From assembly GCF_003130795.1 (NCBI RefSeq), contig NZ_CP029352.1, forward strand, positions 1,218,001 through 1,282,000: 64,000 nt of DNA, written 5' to 3'. Positions 52,016 to 61,058 of the stretch are shown here, one piece after another; the stretch's first letter is position 1, and every line of letters starts with the position of its first letter. This DNA comes from Azospirillum thermophilum (GTDB lineage Bacteria > Pseudomonadota > Alphaproteobacteria > Azospirillales > Azospirillaceae). The notes under the pieces were generated by a model. The model was given only the letters and a program-made list of their open reading frames with translations. It had not been told where the DNA came from and did not search any database. A program made the position numbers and the translations under genes.

Positions 52016-53542
52016 ATGACATTCGATCCCAAGGCGGACGACCTCGTCCTCGGCATGGTCGGGACGGGCACGATGGGGCGCGGCATCGCGCAGATCGCCG
52101 CGGCGGCCGGCGTCACCGTGCTGCTGCACGACGCCCGCGACGGCGCCGCGGCGGAGGCGGCGCAGGCGATCGCCGCGACCTTCGCCACGCTGGCCGGGAA
52201 GGGCCGCATGACCGCGGCGGAGGCCGAGGCGGCGGGCGGCCGGCTGCGCCCCGTCGGCTCGGCCGGCGAGCTCGCCCCCTGCCATGTGGTGGTGGAGGCC
52301 ATCGTCGAGACGCTGGAGGCCAAGCGCGGCCTGTTCGCGGCGCTGGAGGAGGTGGTCGGGCCGGACTGCGTGCTGGCGACCAACACCTCCTCCCTGCCGG
52401 TCACCGCCATCGCGGCGGGGACCAGGCGGCCGGAGCGCGTGGCGGGCTTCCACTTCTTCAATCCCGTCCCGCTGATGAGGATCGTCGAGGTCATCCCCGG
52501 CGTGCTGACCGCGCGGCCGGTGACCGAGGCCATGCTGGCGCTCGGCCGCCGCCTCGGCCATACGGCGGTGGAGGCGCGCGACACGCCGGGCTTCATCGTC
52601 AACCATGCCGGCCGCGGCTATGGCACCGAGGCGCTGCGCGTGCTCGGCGAAGGGGTGGCGGAGCCGGCGGAGATCGACCGCGTGCTGGTGCAGCAGGCGG
52701 GCTTCCGCATGGGACCGTTCGAGCTGCTCGACCTGATCGGCATCGACATCTCGCAGGCGGTGATGGAGTCGATCTACACCCAGTATTTCCACGAGACGCG
52801 CTACCGCCCGTCGATCCTGCCGCGCCAGCTCCTGTCGGCCGGGCTGCTCGGCCGCAAGACCGGGCGCGGCTTCTACGTCTATGAGGGCAGCAAGCCGGTC
52901 CTGCCCCCGGAACCGGCCGCGCCCGCGGCCGTCCCCTGCCCCGTCTGGGTCAGCCGCCGCGCGCCGGAGGCCGGAGCCGCCCTGGCCGGCGCGCTCGCCG
53001 CGGCCGGCGTGCCGCTCGACGGCGGGGAGCGGCCGGCGGCCGGCTCGGTCGCGCTGGTCGCCCCGCTCGGCCAGGACGCCACCACGGCGGCGCTGGCGGA
53101 GGGGCTCGATCCCACCCGCACGCTGGCGGTCGACCTGCTGTTCGGGCTGGAGGGGCGGCGGGTGGCGATGACCACGCCGGTCACCTCGCAGGAGGCGCGG
53201 ACCGCCGGCTGGGCGGCGCTCGCCGCCGGCGGCCATGCGGTGACGGTGACGCATGACAGCCCGGGCTTCATCGCCCAGCGCGTCGTCGCCTGCATCGTCA
53301 ACATCGGCTGCGATATCGCCCAGCAGCGCATCGCCTCGCCCGCCGACATCGACCGGGCGGTGATGCTGGGGCTGGGCTATCCCCAGGGGCCGCTCGCCAT
53401 GGGCGACCGGCTGGGGCCGGCGCGCATCCTGGCGGTGCTGGAGGCCCTGCTGGAGGGCACCGGCGACCAGCGCTACCGCCCCAGCCCCTGGCTGAAGCGG
53501 CGCGCCCGGCTCGGCGTCGCGCTGACGACGCCGGAAGGGTAA
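52016..53542 (+). CDS. 3-hydroxyacyl-CoA dehydrogenase (PaaH/PaaC-like)
   Basis: A 508-residue NAD-dependent dehydrogenase. Rossmann motif LGMVGTGTMGRGIAQIAAAA (residues ~10-30), LATNTSSLPVTAIAAGT, then FHFFNPVPLMRIVEVIPG. The first C-terminal domain has DTPGFIVNHAGRGYGTEALR and LGRKTGRGFYVYEG, and a second C-terminal domain ends the protein (DSPGFIAQRVVACIVNIGCD). The two-domain C-terminus and ~500-residue length match the PaaH group rather than short FadB2 enzymes. In an operon with the hydratase under probable IclR control. Confidence 0.92.
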   Translation: MTFDPKADDLVLGMVGTGTMGRGIAQIAAAAGVTVLLHDARDGAAAEAAQAIAATFATLAGKGRMTAAEAEAAGGRLRPVGSAGELAPCHVVVEAIVETLEAKRGLFAALEEVVGPDCVLATNTSSLPVTAIAAGTRRPERVAGFHFFNPVPLMRIVEVIPGVLTARPVTEAMLALGRRLGHTAVEARDTPGFIVNHAGRGYGTEALRVLGEGVAEPAEIDRVLVQQAGFRMGPFELLDLIGIDISQAVMESIYTQYFHETRYRPSILPRQLLSAGLLGRKTGRGFYVYEGSKPVLPPEPAAPAAVPCPVWVSRRAPEAGAALAGALAAAGVPLDGGERPAAGSVALVAPLGQDATTAALAEGLDPTRTLAVDLLFGLEGRRVAMTTPVTSQEARTAGWAALAAGGHAVTVTHDSPGFIAQRVVACIVNIGCDIAQQRIASPADIDRAVMLGLGYPQGPLAMGDRLGPARILAVLEALLEGTGDQRYRPSPWLKRRARLGVALTTPEG

Positions 53543-53550
53543 GGGCCGGC

Positions 53551-53588
53551 AAAAGGGCCGGAAGGGGCAGGACCGTCCCCCTCCGGCC
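53551..53588 (-). terminator. Bidirectional hairpin between convergent genes
   Basis: GGCCGGAAGGGG and CCCCCTCCGGCC pair with one mismatch. An A-run on the left gives TTTT for minus-strand transcripts, so it should end the ABC operon and may also stop the dehydrogenase transcript. Confidence 0.65.
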
Positions 53589-53593
53589 TGGGC

Positions 53594-54430
53594 TCAGTCC
53601 GCCGTCACCGAGCGGATCTCGTCCTGGCTGAAGCGCTGCTGCTCCTCCATCACGAGCTGGGCGAGCTCGCGCTTCAGGCGGTTGAATTCCGGCGCCGCGG
53701 CGTCGCGCGGGCGCGGCATCTCGACGGCGATGTCGCGCTTGATGGTGCCGGGCCGGTAGGTCATCACGATGATGCGGTCGGCGAGGTAGATGCTCTCCTC
53801 GATGGAGTGGGTGACGAACAGCACCGTCTTGCCCACCTCCTCCCAGATGCGCAGGAGCTCGTCCTGCAGCGTCCGGCGGGTCAGCGCGTCGAGCGCACCG
53901 AACGGCTCGTCCATCAGCAGGATCGGGCTGTCGAGCGCCAGGACGCGGGCGATGGCGACGCGCTGGCGCATGCCGCCCGACAGGTCCTTGGGATAGCGGT
54001 TGCGGAAGTCGGTCAGGTGCAGCTTCTCCAGCAGCCGCTCCACCGTCGCGGCGATCTCCGCCTTGGGCAGCTTCTTGATCTGCAGGCCGAAGGCGACGTT
54101 CTCCGCCACGGTCATCCAGGGGAACAGGGCGTATTCCTGGAACACCATGCCGCGGTCGGGTCCGGGTTCGGTGATCGGCCTGCCCTCCACCAGGATGCTG
54201 CCGCGGGTCGGCGGCTGGAAGCCGGCCACCGCATTCAGCAGCGTGGACTTGCCGCAGCCCGAGGGGCCGAGCAGGCAGACGAACTCGCCCTGCCGCACGT
54301 CGAGGTCGATGTTCTGCAGCGCCACCACCGGATGGCCGGGGACGTTGAACACCTTGTCGACGCCGCGCGCCTGGATCTGCACCGGCCGGCTGTCGACCTG
54401 CGGGGCGGTGTCGGTCACGGTCTTGAGCAT
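53594..54430 (-). CDS. NitT/TauT-type ABC transporter ATP-binding protein
   Basis: A 278-residue importer ATPase: Walker A LLGPSGCGKSTLLNAVAGF, Q-loop FQEYALFPWMTV, signature DLSGGMRQRVAIARVL, Walker B ILLMDEPFGALD and switch VTHSIEESIYLADRI, all of the nitrate/sulfonate/taurine (SsuB/TauB) subtype. The ATG at 54430 is preferred because GGAG lies nine bases upstream; an ATG at 54439 touches the GGAG directly. Third gene of the operon; powers import of the ligand bound by the 55377-56375 protein. Confidence 0.93.
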   Translation of the reverse strand: MLKTVTDTAPQVDSRPVQIQARGVDKVFNVPGHPVVALQNIDLDVRQGEFVCLLGPSGCGKSTLLNAVAGFQPPTRGSILVEGRPITEPGPDRGMVFQEYALFPWMTVAENVAFGLQIKKLPKAEIAATVERLLEKLHLTDFRNRYPKDLSGGMRQRVAIARVLALDSPILLMDEPFGALDALTRRTLQDELLRIWEEVGKTVLFVTHSIEESIYLADRIIVMTYRPGTIKRDIAVEMPRPRDAAAPEFNRLKRELAQLVMEEQQRFSQDEIRSVTAD

Positions 54431-54455
54431 GGGGGTCATCTCCGGGGGCTCCGTC

Positions 54456-55286
54456 TCAGCTCTCGAGGCCGCGGTGCCACCGCAGCAGGTGGTTGTTCAG
54501 CCGGTTCATCGCGATGTCGATGGCGAGGCCCAGGATGCCGATGGTGAACATCCCGGCGATGATCTTGTCGGACCACATGAACTCGCGCGCCTCCAGGATG
54601 CGGAAGCCGAGGCCGGCGTTCACCGCGATCATCTCGGACACGATCACCACGATGAAGGCGGTGCCGATGCCGATGCGCGCGCCGGCCAGGATGTAGGGGG
54701 TGGCGGCCGGCAGGATGACGCGCAGGAACATCGTCAGCCTGCCCGCCCCCAGGTTGCGCGCGGCGCGCAGGTAGATGCCGTCGACATGGCGCACCCCGGC
54801 GATGGTGTTCATCAGCACCGGGAAGAAGGCGCCGATGGCGATCAGGAAGACGGCCGGCGGGTTGCCCAGGCCGAACCACAGGATCGCCAGCGGGATGTAG
54901 GCGATCGGGGGGATCGGGCGCAGCACCTGCACCAGCGGGTCCATCAGCGCGTAGATGCGCGGGCTGGAGCCCATCAGCAGCCCGAGCGGCAGCGCCAGCC
55001 CCGCCCCGACCGCGAAGCCCAGCACCACGCGGTACAGGCTGGACCAGGCGTCGTGCAGCATCTCGCCCGACAGCGCCCAGGCGAACCAGCTCATCTGCGC
55101 CGGGTCGTAGGGATCGGCCGGGATCAGGTACTGCCACCAGCGCACCACCACGGCCAGCGGCGACGGCAGCACCGTCGGGTTGATCAGGCCGGAGGAGGAC
55201 AGGACCTGCCAGAAGGCGATGACCAGCAGGGGCACGATGGCGCCGCGCAGGATGCCGGCGGCGGAGATTCGGGTCGGTTGGGACAT
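54456..55286 (-). CDS. NitT/TauT-type ABC transporter permease
   Basis: A 276-residue permease with about six helices. The first helix is AIVPLLVIAFWQVLSSSGL; PTVLPSPLAVVVRWWQ is the usual SsuC/TauC N-terminal motif; RAARNLGAGRLTMFLRVILP is the EAA loop contacting the ATPase. The loop around YLIPADPYDPAQMSWFAWAL is longer than in most members. A longer frame to 55325 exists, but neither start has a clear ribosome site. It lies between the binding protein and the ATPase in one operon. Confidence 0.92.
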   Translation of the reverse strand: MSQPTRISAAGILRGAIVPLLVIAFWQVLSSSGLINPTVLPSPLAVVVRWWQYLIPADPYDPAQMSWFAWALSGEMLHDAWSSLYRVVLGFAVGAGLALPLGLLMGSSPRIYALMDPLVQVLRPIPPIAYIPLAILWFGLGNPPAVFLIAIGAFFPVLMNTIAGVRHVDGIYLRAARNLGAGRLTMFLRVILPAATPYILAGARIGIGTAFIVVIVSEMIAVNAGLGFRILEAREFMWSDKIIAGMFTIGILGLAIDIAMNRLNNHLLRWHRGLES

Positions 55287-55376
55287 GGCGTTCGGGTCCG
55301 CGGCTGGGGCGGCCCCCGTACCCATCCGGAGACAGGCCGGCGAGGGACCGCGTGCAGGATCAGGAGAGGAGCGGCG

Positions 55377-56375
55377 TCAGTTCGCCTGGACGGCGGCCTT
55401 GGCCTTGGCCAGCAGGTCCAGCTTCACCCAGTCCGCGGCCTTCGGCGGGTTGGCCATGCGGCCGACGCCGTACTTCTGCATCAGGTCGGTCGTGACCTGC
55501 ACATGCTCGACCGAGATGTCGTAGGAGAAGGGCGAGTTGCCGATGGCGTCCTGGTAGTCCTGGCTGGTGATCTGGTTCTTGAAGACCTGCTCGCGGACAT
55601 ACTTCTCGGCCAGATCCGGCTTGGCGATGAAGGTGGCGGTCGCCTCGACGAAGCAGCGGATGAAGCGCTCCGCCACCTCGGGCCGCTTGCTGTAGAAGTC
55701 CTCGGTCACCACCAGCGAGCGGATCGGCTCGCCCAGCTCGGTGTCGTAGGGCTTCAGCAATTCGACGCCGAAGCCCTTGTTGATGGCCTGGCTCGACTGC
55801 GGCTCCGACTGCGACATGGCGTCGATGTTGCCCGACAGCAGCGCCTGGTTCATGTCGGCGTAGGCCATGTAGATGATCTGCACGTCCTTGCCGCCCTTGT
55901 CCGACCAGGTGAGGCCGTGCTTGGCGAGTTCGGCCAGCAGGATCAGCTCCTGCGCGCCGCCGCGCGGAGTGGCGACCTTCTTGCCCTTGAGGTCGGCGAC
56001 CGACTTGATGCCGGCGTCGGGGCGGACGACGATGCGCGCCCCGCCCTTGGCGAAGCCGGCGACGACGTAGATCGGCACGCCCGAGGCGCGGCCGGCGATG
56101 GCGGCGTCCACGGCGCTGGCGGCGGCGTCGATCTCGCCCGCCACGATGGCCGGCAGGATGTCGATGCCCTTGGGGAAGACCCGCTCCTCGATCTTCAGCC
56201 CGTACTTGCCGCCGATCTCCTTCATGTAGGAGATGGCGCCGTAATGGGCGAACTTCAGGTTGCCGAGTCGGACCAGATCCTCCGCACGGGCGGCCGGAGC
56301 AGCCAGGGTGGAGGCGACCAGGGTGGCGGCAACCAGGGTGGTGGTGGCGACCGCGCGCAGCGTCGACTTGAGCAT
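55377..56375 (-). CDS. NitT/TauT-type ABC substrate-binding protein
   Basis: A 332-residue periplasmic binding protein. Signal peptide MLKSTLRAVATTTLVAATLV continues to a cleavage site after ARA. The mature domain has LVRLGNLKFAHYGAISYMKE, GEIDAAASAVDAAIAGRASG and VADLKGKKVATPRGGAQELI, typical of the SsuA/NMT1-like fold. Ligands of this group are sulfonates, nitrate, thiamine precursors or aromatic acids. GGAGAGG is close to the ATG. It diverges from the M20 peptidase across a gap containing a palindrome pair. Confidence 0.92.
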   Translation of the reverse strand: MLKSTLRAVATTTLVAATLVASTLAAPAARAEDLVRLGNLKFAHYGAISYMKEIGGKYGLKIEERVFPKGIDILPAIVAGEIDAAASAVDAAIAGRASGVPIYVVAGFAKGGARIVVRPDAGIKSVADLKGKKVATPRGGAQELILLAELAKHGLTWSDKGGKDVQIIYMAYADMNQALLSGNIDAMSQSEPQSSQAINKGFGVELLKPYDTELGEPIRSLVVTEDFYSKRPEVAERFIRCFVEATATFIAKPDLAEKYVREQVFKNQITSQDYQDAIGNSPFSYDISVEHVQVTTDLMQKYGVGRMANPPKAADWVKLDLLAKAKAAVQAN

Positions 56376-56526
56376 CTTCCTCTCCAGGACAGGCCCCTTG
56401 CCCGGGGGCATTCTCCGCGGCCCCTGCCGCGGTTGCCTGCTTCTTCAGCAAAGGCCGTGCCGTTTGCCCCGGAGAAGGCAAAGTCCTGGGATTGTTGGCT
56501 GATTCAGCGGATGACTGCTCCGGTCC

Positions 56527-56576
56527 CGGCGGAAATCCGCCGATCGGCTCTCCTGTCTCGGCGGAAATCCGCCGAT
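56527..56576. promoter_or_regulatory. Paired palindromic sites, candidate operators
   Basis: CGGCGGAAATCCGCCGAT occurs twice exactly (56527-56544 and 56559-56576). Each copy is a dyad CGGCGGA-AA-TCCGCCG. The start-to-start distance is 32 bp, about three DNA turns, which places both on one face. They lie in the divergent gap between the ABC binding-protein gene and the M20 peptidase gene. The regulator is unknown. Confidence 0.6.
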
Positions 56577-56689
56577 GCCCCGGCCCCGCTGCCGGCTGGA
56601 CATCCCCCGGACGGCGGCGAACGTGCGGCTTGGCGGCGGCGGCCCCTTGCGCGACACTCGACCAAAGCGAGCACCGCCGGGGGAGGATC

Positions 56690-57976
56690 ATGCCGACAGA
56701 CGCCGTGGCCCGGGAGGCCCTGTTCCGCCGCATCGGGGAGCGCCGCGAGGAGCTCGTGGCCCTCACCCGCGACCTGATCCGCATCCCGACGGTCAACCCG
56801 CCGGGCGACGCCTATACCGACTGCGCCGAACTGATCGGCCGGCGGCTGGCCGCCCGCGGCTTCCAGGTGGAGTATGTGCGCGGCGTCGGGGCGGCCGGCG
56901 ACAGCGACCGCTATCCCCGCACCAACGTGGTGGCGCGCATCGAGGGGCCGCGGCCGGGTCCCTGCGTCCACTTCAACGGCCATATCGACGTGGTGCCGGC
57001 CGGCGAGGGCTGGACCGTCGATCCCTTCGCCGGCGTGGTGAAGGACGGCCGGGTCTATGGCCGCGGCGCCTGCGACATGAAGGGCGGCATCGCCGCGTCG
57101 ATCATCGCGGTGGAGGCGCTGCTCGACGAGGGGCTGCTGCCGGCCGGCGCGCTGGAGGTCTCCGGCACGGTGGACGAGGAGTCCGGCGGCTATGGCGGCG
57201 TCGGCCATCTGGCGAAGCTCGGCTATTTCTCCCGCCCGCGGGTCGACCATGTGATCATCCCGGAACCGCTGAACGTCGACCGCGTCTGCATCGGCCACCG
57301 CGGCGTCTGGTGGGCGGAGATCGAGACCAGGGGCCGCGTCGCCCACGGCTCGATGCCCTTCCTCGGCAACTGCGCGGTGCGCCACATGGGCGCCGTCCTG
57401 CACCGGATCGAGGAGGAGCTGATCCCCCGCCTCGCCGCCAAGCGCACCGCCATGCCGGTGGTGCCGGAGGGCGCGCGCCAGTCCACCATCAACATCAACG
57501 CCATCCATGGCGGCCAGCGCGAGGACCATGACGGGCTGCCGAGCCCGATGGTGCCGGACCGCTGCCGCATGGTGATCGACCGCCGCTACCTGATCGAGGA
57601 GGACCCCGGGGAGGTGCGCGCCGAGATCGTCGCCATCCTGGAAGACCTGCGGCGGAACCGCGCCGGATTCGAGTATGAGCTGCGCGAGGTGCTGGCCTTC
57701 CTGCCGACCATGACGGATGCCGACGCGCCGGTGGTGCGGGCGGTGGCGGCGGCCATCGAGACGGTGCTCGGCCAGCCGGCGACGCAGGTCGTCTCCCCCG
57801 GAACCTACGACCAGAAGCATGTGGTGCGGGTCGGCCAGTTGAAGGACTGCATCGCCTACGGCCCCGGCATCCTCGACCTCGCCCACCAGCCGGACGAGTA
57901 TGTCGGCATCGACGACATGGTCCATTCGGCGCAGGTGATGGCGCTGTCGGTCCTTTCGCTGATGAACAGCAGGTAG
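56690..57976 (+). CDS. M20-family deacylase/peptidase (ArgE/DapE type)
   Basis: A 428-residue zinc amidohydrolase. HFNGHIDVVPAGEGW (metal His and catalytic Asp), YGRGACDMKGGIAASIIA (bridging Asp) and SGTVDEESGGYGGVGHL (catalytic and metal glutamates) are intact. A lid domain (~195-315) includes the helper histidine in RVAHGSMPFLGN, and the last metal histidine is in ILDLAHQPDEYV. Such enzymes hydrolyse N-acyl amino acids or small amides in the cytoplasm. GGGAGGA precedes the ATG. Divergent from the ABC importer and sharing its operator region, it may process the imported compound. Confidence 0.9.
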   Translation: MPTDAVAREALFRRIGERREELVALTRDLIRIPTVNPPGDAYTDCAELIGRRLAARGFQVEYVRGVGAAGDSDRYPRTNVVARIEGPRPGPCVHFNGHIDVVPAGEGWTVDPFAGVVKDGRVYGRGACDMKGGIAASIIAVEALLDEGLLPAGALEVSGTVDEESGGYGGVGHLAKLGYFSRPRVDHVIIPEPLNVDRVCIGHRGVWWAEIETRGRVAHGSMPFLGNCAVRHMGAVLHRIEEELIPRLAAKRTAMPVVPEGARQSTININAIHGGQREDHDGLPSPMVPDRCRMVIDRRYLIEEDPGEVRAEIVAILEDLRRNRAGFEYELREVLAFLPTMTDADAPVVRAVAAAIETVLGQPATQVVSPGTYDQKHVVRVGQLKDCIAYGPGILDLAHQPDEYVGIDDMVHSAQVMALSVLSLMNSR

Positions 57977-58057
57977 CAGGCGGAAGAAAAACACACCCCT
58001 CCCCAAAGCGCGGGCGCGGCTTTTCGCACCTGCGTCATCGCTTTGCAGCAAAACGCG

Positions 58058-58079
58058 AAAAAGTGGTACGCGACTTTTT
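58058..58079. terminator. A/T-armed hairpin after the M20 gene
   Basis: AAAAAGT pairs with ACTTTTT around GGTACGCG, 82 bp after the M20 stop. It has terminator character in both directions but could be a fragment of an intergenic palindromic repeat. Confidence 0.45.
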
Positions 58080-58089
58080 GCGTCATTGT

Positions 58090-58103
58090 TTGACCTGAGT
58101 CAT
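58090..58103. promoter_or_regulatory. Possible FNR/FixK-type site upstream of adhE
   Basis: TTGA-CCTGAG-TCAT differs by one base from the TTGA-N6-TCAA pattern of FNR/FixK regulators. Low-oxygen control would suit AdhE. It lies 220 bp before the start codon, which is far, so this is tentative. Confidence 0.3.
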
Positions 58104-58323
58104 GTTGTCCGGCGGCGGATGACGGCAGAGTGCGGCCATCGAACGGTCGTCAACCATGCACCAGCAGGGTTTCGACCATCCACTGCGCGCGAGTGCCGGC
58201 TGAACGCCAGGCGCGGGCGCACCGGGTTCGAGGCCCGCCGCCGGCGATGGATGCCATCGGCCGCGGCCGGCGCCTTGCCCGCGACGCCCTGCCACGCGCT
58301 ACCTGCTGAGGCGAACGAACAGC

Positions 58324-60990
58324 ATGCCAGTCACCACCCTCGCCGAACTGAACGCCCTGGTCTCCCGAGTGAAGGAGGCGCAGCGGCAATTTGCGGAGTA
58401 TCCGCAGGAGAAGGTCGACCACATCTTCCGCCATGCGGCGCTGGCTGCGGCGAACGCGCGCATTCCGCTGGCCAAGATGGCGGTGGAGGAGACGCGCATG
58501 GGCGTGATGGAGGACAAGGTGGTGAAGAACCACTTCGCCTCCGAGTACATCTACAACAAGTACAAGGACGAGAAGACCTGCGGCATCCTCGAGGAGGATC
58601 CCGAGTACGGCATCATGACGATCGCCGAGCCGGTCGGCCTGATCTGCGCCATCGTCCCCACCACCAACCCGACCTCCACCGCCATCTTCAAGGCGCTGAT
58701 CTGCCTGAAGACCCGCAACGGCATCGTCTTCTCCCCCCACCCCCGCGCCCGCAAGGCGACCTGCGAGGCCGCCCGGCTGGTGCTGGAGGCGGCGGTGGCC
58801 GCCGGCGCGCCGCAGGACATCATCGGCTGGATCGACGAGCCGTCGCTCGAGCTGTCCAACGCCATCATGCACCACCCGGACATCAACCTCATCCTCGCCA
58901 CCGGCGGGCCGGGCATGGTCAAGGCCGCCTACTCCTCGGGCAAGCCGGCCATCGGCGTCGGCGCCGGCAACACCCCGGCGGTGATCGACGAGTTCGCCGA
59001 CATCAAGCGCGCCGTCGCCTCCGTCCTGATGTCCAAGACCTTCGACAACGGCGTCGTCTGCGCCTCCGAGCAGTCGGTCATCGTCGTCGAGCAGGCCTAC
59101 GAGGCGGTGCGCGAGCGCTTCGCGAAGCATGGCGGCCACATCCTGTCGCCCGCCGAGGCCGACGCGGTGCGCAAGGTGCTGCTGAACAACGGCAGCCTGA
59201 ACGCCGCCATCGTCGGCCAGTCGGCCCGCCGCATCGCCGAGATGGCCGGCATCAGCGTGCCCGCCCACACCAAGGTGCTGATCGCCGAGGTCAGCGAGGT
59301 GTCCGAGGAGGAGGCCTTCGCCCACGAGAAGCTGTCGCCGACGCTCGCCCTCTACCGCGCCGGCGACTTCGCCGCCGCCTGCCGGACGGCGGCCGAGCTG
59401 GTGGCGCTGGGCGGCATCGGCCACACCTCGGTGCTCTACACCGACCAGGACCAGCAGGCCGAGCGGGTGCGCCACTTCGGGCAGGTGATGAAGACGGCGC
59501 GCATCCTGATCAACACCCCCTCCTCGCAGGGCGGCATCGGCGACCTCTACAACTTCCGTCTGGCGCCGTCGCTGACGCTGGGCTGCGGCTCGTGGGGCGG
59601 CAACTCGATCTCGGAGAATGTCGGGCCGCAGCATCTGCTCAACCGCAAGACCGTGGCCAAGAGGGCGGAGAACATGCTCTGGCACAAGCTGCCCAAGTCG
59701 ATCTACTTCCGCCGCGGCTGCCTGCCCTTCGCGCTGGAGGAGCTGCAGGGGCGCAAGCGCTGCCTGATCGTCACCGACCGCTTCCTGTTCGAGAACGGCC
59801 ACGTCGCCGAGACGGTGCGCATCCTCAAGGCGCAGGGGCTGGAGGTGGAGACCTTCTTCGAGGTCAGCGCCGACCCGACGCTGGCGGTGGTGCGCCGGGG
59901 CCTGGCGCTGGCCAACGCCTTCCGGCCCGACGTCATCCTGGCGCTGGGCGGCGGCTCGCCGATGGACGCGGCCAAGATCATCTGGGTGATGTACGAGGCG
60001 CCCGAGGTGGCGTTCGAGGACCTGGCGCTGCGCTTCATGGACATCCGCAAGCGCATCTACAAGTTCCCCAAGCTGGGGGTGAAGGCGCAGTTCGTCGCGG
60101 TGCCGACGACCTCGGGCACCGGGTCGGAGGTGACGCCCTTCGCGGTGGTGACCGACGAGCGCACCGGGGTGAAGTACCCGATCGCCGACTATGAGCTGAC
60201 GCCGACGATGGCGATCATCGACGCCAACCTGGTGATGGACATGCCCAGGTCGCTGACGGCGGCGGGCGGCATCGACGCGGTGACGCATGCGCTGGAGGCC
60301 TACGCCTCGGTGCTGGCCAACGAGTACAGCGACGGCCAGGCGCTGCAGGCGCTGAAGCTGCTGAAGGAGTATCTGCCCTCGGCCTACCGCAACGGGGCGA
60401 AGGACCCCAAGGCGCGCGAGCAGGTGCACAACGCGGCGACGATCGCCGGCATCGCCTTCGCCAACGCCTTCCTCGGGGTGTGCCACTCGATGGCGCACAA
60501 GCTGGGGGCGGAGTTCCACCTGGCGCATGGTCTGGCGAACGCGCTGCTGATCTCGAACGTGATCCGCTACAACGCGGCGGACATCCCGACCAAGCAGACG
60601 GCGTTCAGCCAGTACGACCGGCCCAAGGGGGTGGCGCGCTATGCCGAGGTGGCGCGGCACCTGGGCCTGGGCGGCAGCCGCGACCATGAGCGGGTGGAGA
60701 TGCTGATCGCCTGGGTGGACGAGCTGAAGCGGACGCTGGACATCCCGGCGTCGATCCAGGCGGCGGGGGTTCCCGAGGCGGAGTTCCTGGCGCGGGTGGA
60801 CGCCATCGCCGAGGCCGCCTTCGACGACCAGTGCACCGGCGCCAACCCGCGCTTCCCCCTGGTCAGCGAGCTCAAGCAGCTCCTCCTCGACAGCTACTAC
60901 GGACGCGCCTACGTCGAGCAGACCGAGCAGGCCGTGCCGGAGAAGACCGAGAAGGCCGCCGGCCGCAAGGCGCTCGCCAAGGCCGACTGA
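58324..60990 (+). CDS. adhE: Bifunctional acetaldehyde-CoA / alcohol dehydrogenase
   Basis: An 888-residue fermentative enzyme reducing acetyl-CoA to acetaldehyde and then ethanol. Residues ~10-440 are the aldehyde dehydrogenase half, with the catalytic cysteine in FDNGVVCASEQSVIVVEQA. Residues ~450-865 are the iron-dependent alcohol dehydrogenase half, with LALGGGSPMDAAKIIWVMYE, VPTTSGTGSEVTPFAVV and the metal-binding DAVTHALEAYASVLANEY and HSMAHKLGAEFHLAHGLANA. AdhE usually forms long filaments (spirosomes). The ~20-residue charged tail is lineage-specific. It stands alone and ends at a strong terminator; expression under oxygen limitation is expected but not shown. Confidence 0.96.
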   Translation: MPVTTLAELNALVSRVKEAQRQFAEYPQEKVDHIFRHAALAAANARIPLAKMAVEETRMGVMEDKVVKNHFASEYIYNKYKDEKTCGILEEDPEYGIMTIAEPVGLICAIVPTTNPTSTAIFKALICLKTRNGIVFSPHPRARKATCEAARLVLEAAVAAGAPQDIIGWIDEPSLELSNAIMHHPDINLILATGGPGMVKAAYSSGKPAIGVGAGNTPAVIDEFADIKRAVASVLMSKTFDNGVVCASEQSVIVVEQAYEAVRERFAKHGGHILSPAEADAVRKVLLNNGSLNAAIVGQSARRIAEMAGISVPAHTKVLIAEVSEVSEEEAFAHEKLSPTLALYRAGDFAAACRTAAELVALGGIGHTSVLYTDQDQQAERVRHFGQVMKTARILINTPSSQGGIGDLYNFRLAPSLTLGCGSWGGNSISENVGPQHLLNRKTVAKRAENMLWHKLPKSIYFRRGCLPFALEELQGRKRCLIVTDRFLFENGHVAETVRILKAQGLEVETFFEVSADPTLAVVRRGLALANAFRPDVILALGGGSPMDAAKIIWVMYEAPEVAFEDLALRFMDIRKRIYKFPKLGVKAQFVAVPTTSGTGSEVTPFAVVTDERTGVKYPIADYELTPTMAIIDANLVMDMPRSLTAAGGIDAVTHALEAYASVLANEYSDGQALQALKLLKEYLPSAYRNGAKDPKAREQVHNAATIAGIAFANAFLGVCHSMAHKLGAEFHLAHGLANALLISNVIRYNAADIPTKQTAFSQYDRPKGVARYAEVARHLGLGGSRDHERVEMLIAWVDELKRTLDIPASIQAAGVPEAEFLARVDAIAEAAFDDQCTGANPRFPLVSELKQLLLDSYYGRAYVEQTEQAVPEKTEKAAGRKALAKAD

Positions 60991-61018
60991 GCGGCGGGCA
61001 TTCCATAGCCAGGCAGAG

Positions 61019-61047
61019 GGGGCGTCGGGAAACCGGCGCCCCTTTTT
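61019..61047 (+). terminator. Rho-independent terminator of adhE
   Basis: GGGGCGTCGG pairs with CCGGCGCCCC (one G-U pair) around a GAAA tetraloop and is followed by five T, 28 bp after the stop codon. Confidence 0.92.
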
Positions 61048-61058
61048 CGGTGGCAGCC

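Larger units (their letters stand above)
57977..58323. other. Intergenic region upstream of adhE
   Basis: 347 bp without a gene. It contains the hairpin AAAAAGT-N8-ACTTTTT (58058-58079), possibly a terminator for the M20 gene or part of a dispersed palindromic element, and an FNR/FixK-like half-symmetric site at 58090-58103. The remainder up to 58323 is high-GC leader sequence. Confidence 0.5.
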
